From Xanthomonas sp. Leaf131 (GTDB lineage: Bacteria; Pseudomonadota; Gammaproteobacteria; Xanthomonadales; Xanthomonadaceae), in the NCBI RefSeq assembly GCF_001423495.1, contig NZ_LMOG01000012.1, positions 398,019 to 462,018 of the forward strand: 64,000 nucleotides of DNA, in the 5' to 3' direction. The first letter of the stretch is position 1. Every line of letters starts with the position of its first letter. Both the position numbers and the translations under genes were made by a program. Shown piece by piece: positions 19,213 through 29,100 of this stretch. The notes below the pieces were generated by a model that worked only from the letters and a program-made list of their open reading frames with translations, made no database searches and was not told where the DNA came from.

Positions 19213-19824
19213 TCAGTCCAGCAAGGCCTGGATCAGCTGCGCATGCCGCTGCTGCTGCGCCTGCCGACGCAGCCGGCTGGCGGTGAAGATCGCGCACATC
19301 TCCGACACCGCCGTTTCGAAGGTCTCGTTGATGATGACGTAATCGAATTCTTCGAAGTGCAGCATCTCTTCGCGGGCGGCGGCCAGGCGCTGCGCCATCA
19401 CATCCTCGCTGTCCTGGCCGCGCTTGCGCATGCGCTCGTCGAGTGCCTGGCGCGACGGCGGCAGGATGAACACGCTAACCGCATCGGGCACTTTCTGGCG
19501 CACCTGGCGCGCGCCCTGCCAGTCGATTTCCAGCAGCACATCGTGGCCGGCGGCCAGCTGCGGCTCCACCGACTGCCGTGCGGTGCCCTTCCAGTCGCCA
19601 TGCACCAGCGCGTATTCGAAGAAGTCGCCCGCTTCGATCATGCCCTGGAACTCGTCGGCGGAGACGAAATGGTAGTGCTCGGCATGCCGTTCGCCCGGCC
19701 GCGGCGCGCGCGAGGTGAACGAGATCGACAGGGCGATCTTGGGATCGCGCGCCAAGGTGGCGTTGACGATGCTGCTCTTGCCGGCGCCGGAGGGGGCCGC
19801 AACGATATAGAGGGTGCCGCGCAT
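19213..19824 (-). CDS. gmk: Guanylate kinase
   Basis: Phosphorylates GMP to GDP. The 203 residues contain the P-loop APSGAGKSSIV at about 9-19, the GMP-binding region SFTSRAPRPGE, and the lid and LEIDWQGA segments typical of the family. It sits between yicC and rpoZ on the same strand. The gap to yicC holds a GGGAATC-type inverted repeat. Confidence 0.96.
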   Translation of the reverse strand: MRGTLYIVAAPSGAGKSSIVNATLARDPKIALSISFTSRAPRPGERHAEHYHFVSADEFQGMIEAGDFFEYALVHGDWKGTARQSVEPQLAAGHDVLLEIDWQGARQVRQKVPDAVSVFILPPSRQALDERMRKRGQDSEDVMAQRLAAAREEMLHFEEFDYVIINETFETAVSEMCAIFTASRLRRQAQQQRHAQLIQALLD

Positions 19825-19936
19825 TTTAGGGAATAGGGAGTCGAGAATAGGGAATGGGGCACCGCGCCAAGCAAGCAGGCCAAGGGTGAATCGTACCTTC
19901 TTTGGCGATTCCCCATTCCCGATTGCCTATTCCCGG
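19825..19936. repeat. GGGAATC-type inverted-repeat element, copy 2
   Basis: It opens with TTTAGGGAATAGGGAGTCG and AGAATAGGGAATGGGG and closes with GATTCCCCATTCCCGATT and CTATTCCC. The arms are imperfect inverted repeats flanking about 35 bp, between gmk and yicC. Confidence 0.65.
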
Positions 19937-20797
19937 CTACTCGATGTTCTGCACCTGCTCGCGGATCTGGTCGATCAGTACCTTCAGATCCACCGCGGCG
20001 TTGGAGGTGCGGCTGTCCACCGACTTGGAGCCCAGCGTATTGGCTTCGCGGTTGAATTCCTGCAGCAAAAAGTCCAATCGACGGCCGACCGGCTCGCGCT
20101 GCTTGAGCACGCGGCGGATCTCGGAAATATGGCTGGACAGGCGGTCGAGTTCTTCGTCCACGTCGAGCTTTTGCAGCCATAGCACCAGTTCCTGCTCGGC
20201 GCGCCCCGGCTCCACCGGATGCGGCAGGTCGGCCAGGCGTGCGGCCAGTTTGGCGCGCTGGCCTTCGCGAATGACCGGGATCAGCGTGCGTACTTCGGCG
20301 GCGATGCGTTCGATCGCATCGACCCGTTCGCTGATCGCCTCGGCCAGCTTGCCGCCTTCGCGCTCGCGCGCAGCGACAAAACTGTCCACCACCTCGTCGA
20401 GCAGCGCCATGGCCTGCGCCTGCAACGCTGGTGCGTCCACGTCCTGCACCTGCAGCACGCCAGGCAGTTGCAACAGCTCGGTGAAACCGACCTGCAACTT
20501 GGGAAACACACCGTCGAGCCGCGTGGCCAGTGCGCCGAGTTCCTGCAGTAAGGATTCGTTGACGGCCAGGGTCTGCGCGTTATCCGGCGCGCGCAGACGC
20601 AGTGTCAGATCCAGCTTGCCGCGGCTGTTTTTCGCCGCCACCCGCTCGCGCAGCATCGGCTCCAGCGCACGCAGTTCTTCGGGCAGGCGCACGCCCACTT
20701 CCAGAAACCGGTGATTGACCGAGCGCAGCTCGCAACCGAGCGTGCCCCAGGGCGTGATGCGTTCGCCGCCAGCAAACGCGGTCATGCTTCGAATCAT
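19937..20797 (-). CDS. yicC: YicC family endoribonuclease
   Basis: A 286-residue member of the YicC/YloC family, for which endoribonuclease activity has been reported in E. coli. The N-terminus [12 protein letters not shown] and the internal segment [12 protein letters not shown] are diagnostic, and the conserved C-terminal [20 protein letters not shown] is intact. It is divergent from rph, with 109 bp between their starts, the common arrangement of yicC and rph in proteobacteria. Confidence 0.94.
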   Translation of the reverse strand: MIRSMTAFAGGERITPWGTLGCELRSVNHRFLEVGVRLPEELRALEPMLRERVAAKNSRGKLDLTLRLRAPDNAQTLAVNESLLQELGALATRLDGVFPKLQVGFTELLQLPGVLQVQDVDAPALQAQAMALLDEVVDSFVAAREREGGKLAEAISERVDAIERIAAEVRTLIPVIREGQRAKLAARLADLPHPVEPGRAEQELVLWLQKLDVDEELDRLSSHISEIRRVLKQREPVGRRLDFLLQEFNREANTLGSKSVDSRTSNAAVDLKVLIDQIREQVQNIE

Positions 20798-20906
20798 CGT
20801 GAGTCCCGTGCCTTCAAAGCGCGAATGGTACCCTAGCCGCCCGCGCTGGCTGACCGCCTCGCCACGCGCCGACCCAAGACCACCTCCCGACTTCCGGACT
20901 CATCGC

Positions 20907-21632
20907 ATGACCTTTTCCCGTCCCAGCGGCCGCACGGCCGACCAGCTGCGCCCGGTGCGCATCGAACGCGCCTTCACCCGTCACGCCGAAGGCTCGGTGC
21001 TGGTCAGCTTCGGCGATACCCGCGTGCTGTGCACCGCCAGCGTGGAAAACCGCGTGCCGGGGTTCCTGCGCGGCAAGGGCGAAGGCTGGGTGACCGCCGA
21101 ATACGGCATGTTGCCGCGCTCCACCCACACCCGCTCCGACCGCGAAGCCGCGCGTGGCAAGCAGGGCGGGCGCACGCTGGAGATCCAGCGCCTGATCGGC
21201 CGCGCACTGCGCGCCTGCGTGGACCGCAATGCCCTGGGCGAGCGCACCATCACCCTGGACTGCGACGTGCTGCAGGCCGATGGCGGCACCCGCACCGCCG
21301 CGATCACCGGCGCCTACGTGGCGCTGGCCGATGCGGTAAACCTGCTGCTCAAGCGTGGCGACATCAAGAAGCATCCGCTGATCGGCGCCGTGGCCGCAGT
21401 GTCGGTGGGCATCTATCGCGGCGAGCCGGTGCTGGATCTGGATTACCCGGAAGACAGCGACTGCGACACCGACATGAATGTGGTGATGAACGACGGCGGC
21501 GGTTTCATCGAGCTGCAGGGCACCGCCGAAGGCCACGCCTTCCGCCGCGACGAACTCAACGCGTTGCTCGCCCTGGCCGAACAAGGCATGAGCGAATTGT
21601 TCGCCCTGCAACGCGCTGCACTGGCCGGATGA
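20907..21632 (+). CDS. rph: Ribonuclease PH
   Basis: A phosphorolytic 3'-5' exoribonuclease that trims tRNA 3' ends. From the ATG at 20907 it is 241 residues, the family norm. Diagnostic segments are [13 protein letters not shown] at the start, [21 protein letters not shown], and [11 protein letters not shown] with the acidic active-site residues. The stop codon overlaps the start of the VOC gene (ATGA), indicating coupled translation. Confidence 0.97.
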   Translation: MTFSRPSGRTADQLRPVRIERAFTRHAEGSVLVSFGDTRVLCTASVENRVPGFLRGKGEGWVTAEYGMLPRSTHTRSDREAARGKQGGRTLEIQRLIGRALRACVDRNALGERTITLDCDVLQADGGTRTAAITGAYVALADAVNLLLKRGDIKKHPLIGAVAAVSVGIYRGEPVLDLDYPEDSDCDTDMNVVMNDGGGFIELQGTAEGHAFRRDELNALLALAEQGMSELFALQRAALAG

Positions 21633-22021
21633 GCCGTCGCATCGCCCTGACCACCTTGCTGGTCGCCGACTACGATGCGGCGATCGCCTGGTACACCGGC
21701 GCGCTGGGTTTCCACGTGCTGCAGGACCGGCTACTCGACGGCGGCAAACGCTGGGTGGTGATCGGCCCGGGCAGCGCGCAGGAGGCGGCCTTGCTGCTCG
21801 CGCAGCCGGCAGACGACACACAGCGCGCGCGCATCGGCGACCAGACCGGTGGCCGGGTGGATCACTTCCTCTACACCGACGCCTTCTGGCGCGACCACGC
21901 GGCCATGCAGGCGTTTGGTGTGGAATTTCTGGAAACCCCGCGCGAGGAACCGTACGGCACGGTCGCTGTCTTCCGCGACCTGTACGGCACCAAGTGGGAT
22001 CTGCTGGAGCCCAAGCAATGA
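21629..22021 (+). CDS. VOC family (glyoxalase/bleomycin resistance fold) protein
   Basis: A 130-residue single-domain vicinal-oxygen-chelate protein. The first beta-alpha-beta-beta-beta module is visible ([25 protein letters not shown]), followed by the DPDGT-like region [14 protein letters not shown] at the C-terminus. Candidate metal ligands are present, but the substrate cannot be told. The start codon overlaps the rph stop, and the stop overlaps the rdgB start, so the three genes form a tightly coupled operon. Confidence 0.88.
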   Translation: MSRRIALTTLLVADYDAAIAWYTGALGFHVLQDRLLDGGKRWVVIGPGSAQEAALLLAQPADDTQRARIGDQTGGRVDHFLYTDAFWRDHAAMQAFGVEFLETPREEPYGTVAVFRDLYGTKWDLLEPKQ

Positions 22022-22617
22022 AACAACTGGTCCTGGCCAGCGGCAACGCCGGCAAGCTGGAAGAACTGCGCGCCATGCTCGCCGCGCTGCCGCTGCGCAT
22101 CGTGGCGCAAGGCGAGCTCGGCGTCGAAGACGTGCCTGAGACCGGCCTGACCTTCGTCGAGAACGCCTTGATCAAGGCGCGTCATGCCAGCGCGGTCACC
22201 GGCCTGCCGGCACTGGCCGACGACTCCGGCCTGATCGTCGATGCGCTGGGCGGCGCGCCCGGCTTGTACAGCGCGCGCTATGCCGGCAGCCCGACCGATG
22301 CGCAGGCCAACAACGCCAAGTTGCTCGATGCCCTGCGCGACGTCCCCGCCGAACGCCGCAGCGCGCGCTTTTATGCGGTGATCGTGCTGCTGCGTCACCC
22401 GGAAGATCCGCAACCGCTGATCGCCGAAGGCAGCTGGGAAGGCGTGATCACCACCGAACCGCGCGGCGATGGCGGCTTCGGCTACAACCCGGTGTTTCTG
22501 GATCCGGTGTATGGCCTGACCGCTGCGGAGATGGATACCGCGTTGAAGAACCGGCTGAGCCACCGTGCGGTGGCGCTGGCCACGTTGCAGCACAAGCTGC
22601 ACGCCCTGTCGCTGTGA
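22018..22617 (+). CDS. rdgB: dITP/XTP pyrophosphatase (RdgB/HAM1)
   Basis: Removes non-canonical purine nucleotides (dITP, XTP) from the pool. The 199 residues begin LVLASGNAGKLEEL, with the substrate-binding SGNxGK motif; ADDSGLIVDALGGAPGLYSARY and the C-terminal GGFGYNPVFLDP and NRLSHR are also canonical. ATG at 22018 is chosen for the ATGA overlap with the VOC stop. Confidence 0.96.
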   Translation: MKQLVLASGNAGKLEELRAMLAALPLRIVAQGELGVEDVPETGLTFVENALIKARHASAVTGLPALADDSGLIVDALGGAPGLYSARYAGSPTDAQANNAKLLDALRDVPAERRSARFYAVIVLLRHPEDPQPLIAEGSWEGVITTEPRGDGGFGYNPVFLDPVYGLTAAEMDTALKNRLSHRAVALATLQHKLHALSL

Positions 22618-22633
22618 ACGATGGCCTGATGCA

Positions 22634-23791
22634 GTGTCCGATCTGATTCCACCGTCGCTGTCGCTGTACGTGCACCTGCCCTGGTGCGTGCGCAAATGCC
22701 CGTACTGCGATTTCAACTCGCACGCGGCCAAGGGCGTACTGCCGTTCGAGGAGTACGTGGATGCGTTGATCCGCGATCTGGACAACGATTTGCCGCTGGT
22801 GTGGGGGCGTGTGGTGCATTCGGTGTTCTTCGGCGGCGGCACGCCGAGCCTGTTTCCGCCCGAAGCCATCGACAGATTTCTGCAAGCGGCGGCTGCGCGG
22901 CTGCGCTTTGCACCGAATCTGGAGATCACCCTGGAAACCAATCCGGGCACCGCCGAGCATGGCCGTTTCGATGGCTATCGCGCCGCCGGCGTGAACCGTT
23001 TGAGCTTCGGTGTGCAGACCTTCGATGACGTGGCGCTGCAGCGGCTCGGGCGCATCCACGACAGTGCCGAGGCCGAGCGCGCGATCAAGCTGGCGCAGGA
23101 CGCCGGCTACGACAATTTCAATATCGACCTGATGTATGCGCTGCCCGAGCAGACCCTGGCGCAGGCCGAGCGCGATCTCGAGCGCGCCTTCGCGCTGCAG
23201 CCCACGCACATGTCGCATTACCAGCTCACGCTGGAGCCGAACACGGTGTTCTTCGCGCGGCCGCCCAAGGGCATTCCCGATGACGACGCGGCCTGGGACA
23301 TCCAGGAACATTGCCAACGTCTGCTTGCGGACGCCGGCTATGCGCAGTACGAAGTGAGCGCCTATGCCAAGCCCGGGCGGCAATGCGCGCACAACCTCAA
23401 TTACTGGCGCTTTGGCGATTACCTGGGCATTGGCGCCGGTGCGCACGGCAAGATCAGTTCCGGTGCCGAGCAGCACGTGATGCGCCGCTGGAAGCACAAG
23501 CATCCGCAGAGTTATCTGGCCAGCGCCGGCACTGCCGCGTCGATCGGGGGCGATGAGCTCGTGCCGCGTGAGCGGCTGCCGTTCGAATACATGCTCAATG
23601 TATTGCGCCTGCACGAAGGCTTCCGGCTGAGCGATTTCGAAGTCTCCACCGGGTTGGCGGCGTCCGCGATCGAGCTGCCAGTGGCGCGCGCGATCGCGCA
23701 GGGCTGGATGAGCGAGCAGGACGGACGCGTAGTACCGACCGAGCTGGGCCGCCGCTTCACCAATGACGTGGTCGAGTTGTTCCTGGTCTGA
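22634..23791 (+). CDS. hemW: HemW-type radical SAM protein (coproporphyrinogen III oxidase-like)
   Basis: A 385-residue radical SAM protein. The cluster-binding cysteines are C18, C22 and C25 in CVRKCPYC, followed by FFGGGTPSL, the SAM-binding glycine motif. It has the shorter N-terminus of HemW, which in other bacteria acts in haem trafficking, rather than the longer HemN oxidase. The GTG at 22634 is the only start that keeps the conserved SLSLYVHLPWC opening at normal length. It lies 16 bp after rdgB. Confidence 0.92.
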   Translation: MSDLIPPSLSLYVHLPWCVRKCPYCDFNSHAAKGVLPFEEYVDALIRDLDNDLPLVWGRVVHSVFFGGGTPSLFPPEAIDRFLQAAAARLRFAPNLEITLETNPGTAEHGRFDGYRAAGVNRLSFGVQTFDDVALQRLGRIHDSAEAERAIKLAQDAGYDNFNIDLMYALPEQTLAQAERDLERAFALQPTHMSHYQLTLEPNTVFFARPPKGIPDDDAAWDIQEHCQRLLADAGYAQYEVSAYAKPGRQCAHNLNYWRFGDYLGIGAGAHGKISSGAEQHVMRRWKHKHPQSYLASAGTAASIGGDELVPRERLPFEYMLNVLRLHEGFRLSDFEVSTGLAASAIELPVARAIAQGWMSEQDGRVVPTELGRRFTNDVVELFLV

Positions 23792-23957
23792 GCCGGCAAA
23801 CAACGGGCGCGAGCGGCCATCCGACGCATGCGGCCAGTGCATGGCCCTGACGTAGCAAGATACGCATTCCAGGCCGCGACTGCGCTTCATCTGGCAGTCG
23901 CGCAGTGGCTGCCTCGTCGCTTGCGGCGGCCACGCGGTCGCTGATGAGTGGAAAAAC

Positions 23958-26438
23958 ATGCTACATAGCTCACGCTTCGAACCGAGCACACTTTCCCGGA
24001 TGTCCACGCCCGCCTCTTCCCTGCAGCACACGCTCAGCGGCCCGATTGCCGATGCGCCCGTTTCCGCGCGTGGCCGGCGTCTGCTTGCTGCGCTGCACGC
24101 GCAGTGCGTGCAGGCGCTCAGTGGGCCGCTGCGGCTGACCATCGTCGAGCTGGAACGCGAGTTGCTGCACCAGGCCGAACATGCGCGCAACAGCCAGATC
24201 CAGGCCGAAACCTATGCGCAAACGCGCGGCCTGCGTGATCACATCGATCGGTTTCCACACGCATTTTTGCAGCAGCTGGCGCAGGATCTGGCCAATCTGC
24301 GCGAGCGCCCATCGCTGACGCCGCTGGCCGATACGGTGGCGCATCCGCAGATGCTCACGCTGGTGGAAGACACCGATATCGACCGCGACATCGTGCTCAG
24401 CGAGATCGCGCGGCGCGAGACCTCGCGCCGCGCCGATGCGCTGCAATTGCTGGCGCAGCGGTTGGCGGTGATCGGTGCGGTTGCCGAATTCGAACTTGAA
24501 GAAGTACCGCTCGGCCCGTACGCGCTGTGCCGCGTGTTGCGCGAGTGCGGCGAAGCGCTGGGGCTGAGCCTGGATGGGCAGCTCACGCTGTATCGGGTGT
24601 TCGAGCGCCAGCTGATCGAGCGCTTGAACGACCTGTTCGAGCGCGCCAACAGCCTGCTGGCGCAGGAAGGCATCTTGCCGGGGCTGATCTATCACCCGTA
24701 TCTGGTCAAGCCCACGCAGGTGCAGACGCGACGTGCGCCATCTGCATCGGCCACTGCATCCAAGGATGCGGCCGCCAACAAACACGCGGCGCCACAGCGC
24801 AACGGGCGACCGGCAACTGGCTGGAGCGGGCAATCCGCACCGACACCGTGGCAGAGCGCCTTGCTGGATCCGTCCGATGTTCCAATGGCGCTGGCTGCGG
24901 CGACCTACGGTGAGCAGGCAACACCTGCACTGAGCGATGCCGTGCAGGCACTCGGCGGCCTGATGTCGTCGGCGCGTCAGTCGCAGGCGGCGGGCAACGC
25001 AGGCCCCGCTGCGCAGCACAGCTCATCGAATCACGGCGCTGCCAATCACGGCACAGCGGATGCGACAGGCGCACAGGCACCACCTGAAAGAGCCGCTCCC
25101 CAGCTTGCTTCCTCGGCAGTGCCCAAAGCCGCCCTCAGCGACGCGCTGGCCAGCCTGCAGGGCGCGCTGGCCACACAGGCGGCGGCATCGACACAGTCGT
25201 CCGGCATCGATGCGGTGCAGCGCCAGGTGCTGGACCTGCTGCGCGCCCAGCACGGCCCGGACGCCGCGCTGTCGCCGCAGGACACCGACACCTTCGATCT
25301 GCTCGGCCTGCTCTACGCGCAGATGCAGCGCGAGGTGCGCGAGCAGACCCCGGCGCAGGCCTTGCTCGCCAAATTGCAGGTACCGGTTGTGCGCGCGGCA
25401 TTGGCCGACGCGCATTTTTTCGTGCGCGATCAGCACCCGGTGCGTGAATTGCTCAACACCGTGGCCGAGTCCGGCGCGGTGTGGCTGGGCGAGGACGATG
25501 TCGATCCGCAGCTGCTGCACAAGCTGGGCAATGCGGTCGACAAGATCGTCAACGATTATCACGGCGACGAAAGCGTCTTTGCCGCGGCCAACGACGAGAT
25601 CCAGACCCATCTGCGCGCACTGGCGCGCAAAGCCGAGGTCGCCGAGCGCCGCCATGTGGACGCCGCACGCGGCAAGGAGCGACTGGAGTCGGCCAAGCAA
25701 CAGGCCGCCGCGCGCATCGAGCAGCTGTGCGAGCAGAGCGCGCCGCCGCGTTTCGTGCAATCGCTGCTGCGCCAGGCATGGTCGGACGTGCTCACGCTCA
25801 CGCTGCTGCGGCAGGGCGAGCAATCGCCCGAATGGGACGAGCGCCAGGCGTTGACCGCGCGTATCGCCGAGGTCACCTGCCGCAGCAAGGATCAGCCTAC
25901 CGACACCGCGCTCGGGACCGATGTCGAAACCGCGCTGTTGCAGGTCGGCTATCACCAGGACGAAGCGGCCGCGATCGCGCGTCGCCTGTCCACACCCGGT
26001 GGCGAGGATGAACTCACCTCGCGCACCGAGTTGACCGCCAAACTCAAGGCACGCACGCGGCTGGGCGACCAGGGCGACAACACGCCGCGCAAAGAGGCCG
26101 CCACGCCGCGTTCGCCGGCCGAAGAAGCGTGCTACACGCAGTTGCGCAGCCTGCCGTTCGGCACCTGGTTCGAATTCGTGGTCAACCAGCAGGGCGATCT
26201 GCGCCGGCAACGGCTGTCCTGGTACAGCCCGATGACCGACCACGCGTTGTTCGTCAATCAACGCGGGCAAAAGGTCGGCGAGCAGTCGCTGGATGGGCTC
26301 TCGCGGCTGATGGCTGGTGGCCAGGTACGCTTGCTGGTGGAAGAAAAATCGCGCCTGATCGACCGCGCCTGGCATGCCACCGTGCGCACGCTGCGCAGCC
26401 TGGCGGGCCAGTCGCCTACTGCAGAGGTCCAGCCATGA
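23958..26438 (+). CDS. DUF1631 family protein, probable c-di-GMP-linked
   Basis: A large (826-residue) soluble, mostly alpha-helical protein of the DUF1631 family, whose function is not established. The N-terminal 250 residues are conserved-looking helices, residues about 255-415 are a low-complexity Ala/Gln/Ser/His linker, and the C-terminal half is again helical, ending in a beta-rich segment with FGTWFEFVVNQQGDLRRQRLSW. That last segment resembles a PilZ-like barrel. An ATG at 24000 would remove 14 residues; 23958 has a GTGGA ribosome site. The stop overlaps the PilZ gene start, a strong hint of a joint role. Confidence 0.8.
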   Translation: MLHSSRFEPSTLSRMSTPASSLQHTLSGPIADAPVSARGRRLLAALHAQCVQALSGPLRLTIVELERELLHQAEHARNSQIQAETYAQTRGLRDHIDRFPHAFLQQLAQDLANLRERPSLTPLADTVAHPQMLTLVEDTDIDRDIVLSEIARRETSRRADALQLLAQRLAVIGAVAEFELEEVPLGPYALCRVLRECGEALGLSLDGQLTLYRVFERQLIERLNDLFERANSLLAQEGILPGLIYHPYLVKPTQVQTRRAPSASATASKDAAANKHAAPQRNGRPATGWSGQSAPTPWQSALLDPSDVPMALAAATYGEQATPALSDAVQALGGLMSSARQSQAAGNAGPAAQHSSSNHGAANHGTADATGAQAPPERAAPQLASSAVPKAALSDALASLQGALATQAAASTQSSGIDAVQRQVLDLLRAQHGPDAALSPQDTDTFDLLGLLYAQMQREVREQTPAQALLAKLQVPVVRAALADAHFFVRDQHPVRELLNTVAESGAVWLGEDDVDPQLLHKLGNAVDKIVNDYHGDESVFAAANDEIQTHLRALARKAEVAERRHVDAARGKERLESAKQQAAARIEQLCEQSAPPRFVQSLLRQAWSDVLTLTLLRQGEQSPEWDERQALTARIAEVTCRSKDQPTDTALGTDVETALLQVGYHQDEAAAIARRLSTPGGEDELTSRTELTAKLKARTRLGDQGDNTPRKEAATPRSPAEEACYTQLRSLPFGTWFEFVVNQQGDLRRQRLSWYSPMTDHALFVNQRGQKVGEQSLDGLSRLMAGGQVRLLVEEKSRLIDRAWHATVRTLRSLAGQSPTAEVQP

Positions 26439-26782
26439 TCCAGGACACCCGTCGCGCACCACGCCGCCAACCGACCGACCTGGTGCCGGTCACCGACATG
26501 CTCAGCGAGGCGCAGATCGGCCAGGTCGGCAATGTGTCGGAAACCGGCATGCTGCTGTTGGCTTCGGTTCCGCTGCATGACGACGCCCTGTACCAATTGC
26601 GTTTCAGCCTGCCCGAGCGTGTGGGCCGCGCCACCGAGATCGATGTCGGCGTGCATCTGCTGTGGTCCGAAGCCGCGCACGCACCTGGGCAGGCCTGGGC
26701 CGGCTTTCGTTTCCTGACCATGTCCGAGCCGCATCGCAAGCGCCTGCGCGCCTGGATCGCCGAAGAACACATGGCCGGCTGA
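26435..26782 (+). CDS. PilZ domain protein
   Basis: A 115-residue single PilZ domain, the common c-di-GMP receptor fold. The arginine motif RRAPRRQ is near residues 6-12 and the second motif is NVSETGMLLL (N/DxSxxG form). Both c-di-GMP contact motifs appear intact. ATG at 26435 overlaps the DUF1631 stop codon as ATGA, so the two proteins are made together. Likely effector roles are motility, adhesion or surface behaviour, but no output can be read. Confidence 0.88.
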   Translation: MIQDTRRAPRRQPTDLVPVTDMLSEAQIGQVGNVSETGMLLLASVPLHDDALYQLRFSLPERVGRATEIDVGVHLLWSEAAHAPGQAWAGFRFLTMSEPHRKRLRAWIAEEHMAG

Positions 26783-26993
26783 GCGCGGCGAACGACACGA
26801 CTGCGCTCACCGCCAGGCGGGCGCGGCCGGTGCTGGGTGCGGCATGTCACCCTCATAGACTGCGGTTTGTCCGCGCCGTCCGCATCCACCCGACCACCGC
26901 TCGCCAGGTGTCGTCAGCCGCTCCAGGCAAAGCGCCGCTGCCAGGATTGCGGCAAAATTGCGCATTGCCTTTGCATTGCCGATCGAGCCCCGC

Positions 26994-28319
26994 ATGACCC
27001 AGCCGTCCTTGAGCCACCTGTACTCCGACCACTTGCGCACGCTGACCGCACGCGCCGACGCGGCGCTGCAACGCGGCGGTTTCGATCACCTGGTGGTGCC
27101 CAGCGGCAGCCTGCATTACCAGTTATTCGACGACCGCGATTACCCGTACGCGGTCAATCCGCAGTTCAAGGCCTGGGTGCCGCTGACGCGGGTGCCCAAC
27201 AGCTGGCTGATCTACACCCCGGGCAAGCGCCCAACGGTGATCTTCTACCAGCCGTTCGACTACTGGCACGTGGTGCCCGACGCCCCCAGCGGCTGGTGGG
27301 TGGAGCACTGCGACATCCACATCATTCGCACCCCGGACGAAGCCCTGGCGCTGCTGCCCAGGCAAACCGAACGTTGCGCCATTCTCGGCGAAGCGCAGAG
27401 CGCGCTGGGCGCCTATGTGCCGAACAACCCGCAGCCGGTACTCGATTACCTGGACTACCAGCGCGCCTTCAAGACCCCATACGAACTGGCATTGCTGCGC
27501 ATCGCCCAGCAGCTGGCAGTGCGCGGCCATCGCGCTGCAGAAGCGGCCTTCCGCGCCGGCCAGAGCGAGTTCGGCATCCACATGGCCTATTGCGCAGCCG
27601 TGGGCCAGGACGCCAACGAACTGCCCTACGGCAACATCATCGCGCTCAACGAACACGGCGCGGTGCTGCACTACACCGAGCTCGGCCAGCAGCCGCCGCA
27701 ACCGCTGCGCAGCTTTTTGATCGATGCCGGCGCATCGGCCTACGGTTATGCCAGCGACATCACCCGCACCTATGCCGCCGACCCCGGCAGCGAATTCCAG
27801 GCCCTGATCGATGCGGTCGATGCCGCACAGCTGCGCATGGGCCAGAACGTGCGCGCAGGTGCGGATTACAAGCAGCTGCATGTGGATGCGCATCTGGCGC
27901 TGATGGCCATCCTCAAGGACTTCGGCATCCTCACCGTGTCGCCAGAGGCTGCATTGGCCACCGGGGTCAGCGCCGCGTTCTTCCCGCACGGCCTGGGCCA
28001 TCTGATCGGCTTGCAGGTGCACGATGTCGCCGGCTTCGCGGCCAGCGACCGTGGCGGGCGCATCGAACGCCCTGCCGGCCACCCGTATCTGCGCCTGACC
28101 CGCGTGCTCGAACCGGGCATGGTGGTCACCATCGAACCGGGCGTGTACTTCATCGATATGCTGCTGGACGAAGTGAAGAAGAACGGTCACGCCGCCAGCA
28201 TCGATTGGGCACGCGTGGAGCAGTTCAAACCGTTCGGCGGCATCCGCATCGAAGACGAAGTGGTGTGCACCGATGGTGCCCCCGAGAACCTGACCCGCCC
28301 GGTGTTTGCCGCAGCCTGA
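26994..28319 (+). CDS. pepQ: Xaa-Pro dipeptidase (prolidase), M24B
   Basis: Splits dipeptides with C-terminal proline. The 441 residues carry an N-terminal creatinase-like domain and a pita-bread catalytic domain. Metal ligands are visible: the two Asp residues in LIDAGASAYGYASDITRTY, His in GLGHLIGLQVHD, Glu in IEPGVYF and Glu in IRIEDEVV. Length and the extended segment before the last Glu are those of bacterial PepQ. ATG at 26994 is chosen because the upstream 12 codons show no family similarity. A second M24 peptidase (pepP) lies 0.9 kb away on the other strand. Confidence 0.94.
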   Translation: MTQPSLSHLYSDHLRTLTARADAALQRGGFDHLVVPSGSLHYQLFDDRDYPYAVNPQFKAWVPLTRVPNSWLIYTPGKRPTVIFYQPFDYWHVVPDAPSGWWVEHCDIHIIRTPDEALALLPRQTERCAILGEAQSALGAYVPNNPQPVLDYLDYQRAFKTPYELALLRIAQQLAVRGHRAAEAAFRAGQSEFGIHMAYCAAVGQDANELPYGNIIALNEHGAVLHYTELGQQPPQPLRSFLIDAGASAYGYASDITRTYAADPGSEFQALIDAVDAAQLRMGQNVRAGADYKQLHVDAHLALMAILKDFGILTVSPEAALATGVSAAFFPHGLGHLIGLQVHDVAGFAASDRGGRIERPAGHPYLRLTRVLEPGMVVTIEPGVYFIDMLLDEVKKNGHAASIDWARVEQFKPFGGIRIEDEVVCTDGAPENLTRPVFAAA

Positions 28320-28347
28320 ATCATCCCGCACAGCACGGAGCATCGCC

Positions 28348-28746
28348 ATGAACGATCCACGTCAACCCTCGCACCCTGAACATCCGATGTACCAGCAGAT
28401 CGAACGCGGTGTGCACGCGATCGATGCCGCACATGGGCGCGAGCCCGACCAGACCAGTGCGCGACTTGCCGCCGCGCTGCTGCCATTGGCCAAGGAAGGC
28501 GGCCTGTCGCGCGTGGATCACGTGCTGATGAGCGAGGCCAACAGCCAGGGCGTGCATGGCGGCGAGAATGTGTTCGTGGTGGAAGGCGATCCCGCCAACC
28601 CGGCGCATCTGCGCGCGCATATGAAAACCGAGCAGGCATTGAGCACGCCGGAAGAGCAGTCGTTCGCGCGCGCACAGCAGCTTGCATCGCCAGCTGAGCA
28701 GGTTCAGCCACCCGAACCCACTCAGACACCGCGGTTGGGGCAGTAA
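28348..28746 (+). CDS. Stand-alone XVIPCD protein, putative type IV secretion substrate
   Basis: The 132-residue product looks like one XVIPCD domain, the C-terminal signal by which Xanthomonas VirD4 recruits antibacterial effectors. Features seen are HPMYQQIERGVHAIDAAHGR near the start, a helical LAAALLPLAKEGGL, the strongly typical RVDHVLMSE, ENVFVVEGDP, and a Gln/Pro-rich tail after residue 105. Classical effectors have a toxin domain before this module; here only about 10 residues precede it, so it may be a very small effector, a remnant or an adaptor. No immunity lipoprotein gene is adjacent. GGAG lies about 9 nt upstream of ATG 28348. Confidence 0.75.
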   Translation: MNDPRQPSHPEHPMYQQIERGVHAIDAAHGREPDQTSARLAAALLPLAKEGGLSRVDHVLMSEANSQGVHGGENVFVVEGDPANPAHLRAHMKTEQALSTPEEQSFARAQQLASPAEQVQPPEPTQTPRLGQ

Positions 28747-28860
28747 GATCGGCTAATAAAACGACTGCGCGGATGCCTAACAGTGAGCGCAGGGTTTTGT
28801 CAGCCGCATCTTGGTGATTGCCGTCAGAAGTCCTGGTCAACCGCTGAGTCGGTCGAGGGC

Positions 28861-28963
28861 GCGGTGCCCTCGCCGCTCGCGGGACACGCCGCAAGTACGT
28901 CCCTGTAGGCTCGGTGGCGGCATCCATGCCGCCACACGGTCCCGCAATCGGCGAGGACACCGC
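28861..28963 (+). repeat. Composite repeat, module A, copy 1
   Basis: A 103-bp inverted-repeat module. The 25-bp arms at 28861-28885 and 28939-28963 match at 21 of 25 positions. Inside is a 10-bp perfect stem GTGGCGGCAT/ATGCCGCCAC around a 2-nt centre. Near copies lie at 36786-36888 and, inverted, at 56810-56912. Confidence 0.85.
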
Positions 28964-29100
28964 ACCAGAGAGTTTGTCGGTTGCTTTCTTAAAGCTTGTC
29001 CATCGCTCGGCTTGCATTGAGAAGATGAATCAGGCGTGCCGTTATCTAAGCAACCCACGTAAGACATTGCTTGCACCATGCACACCGACCATCTCCACTG

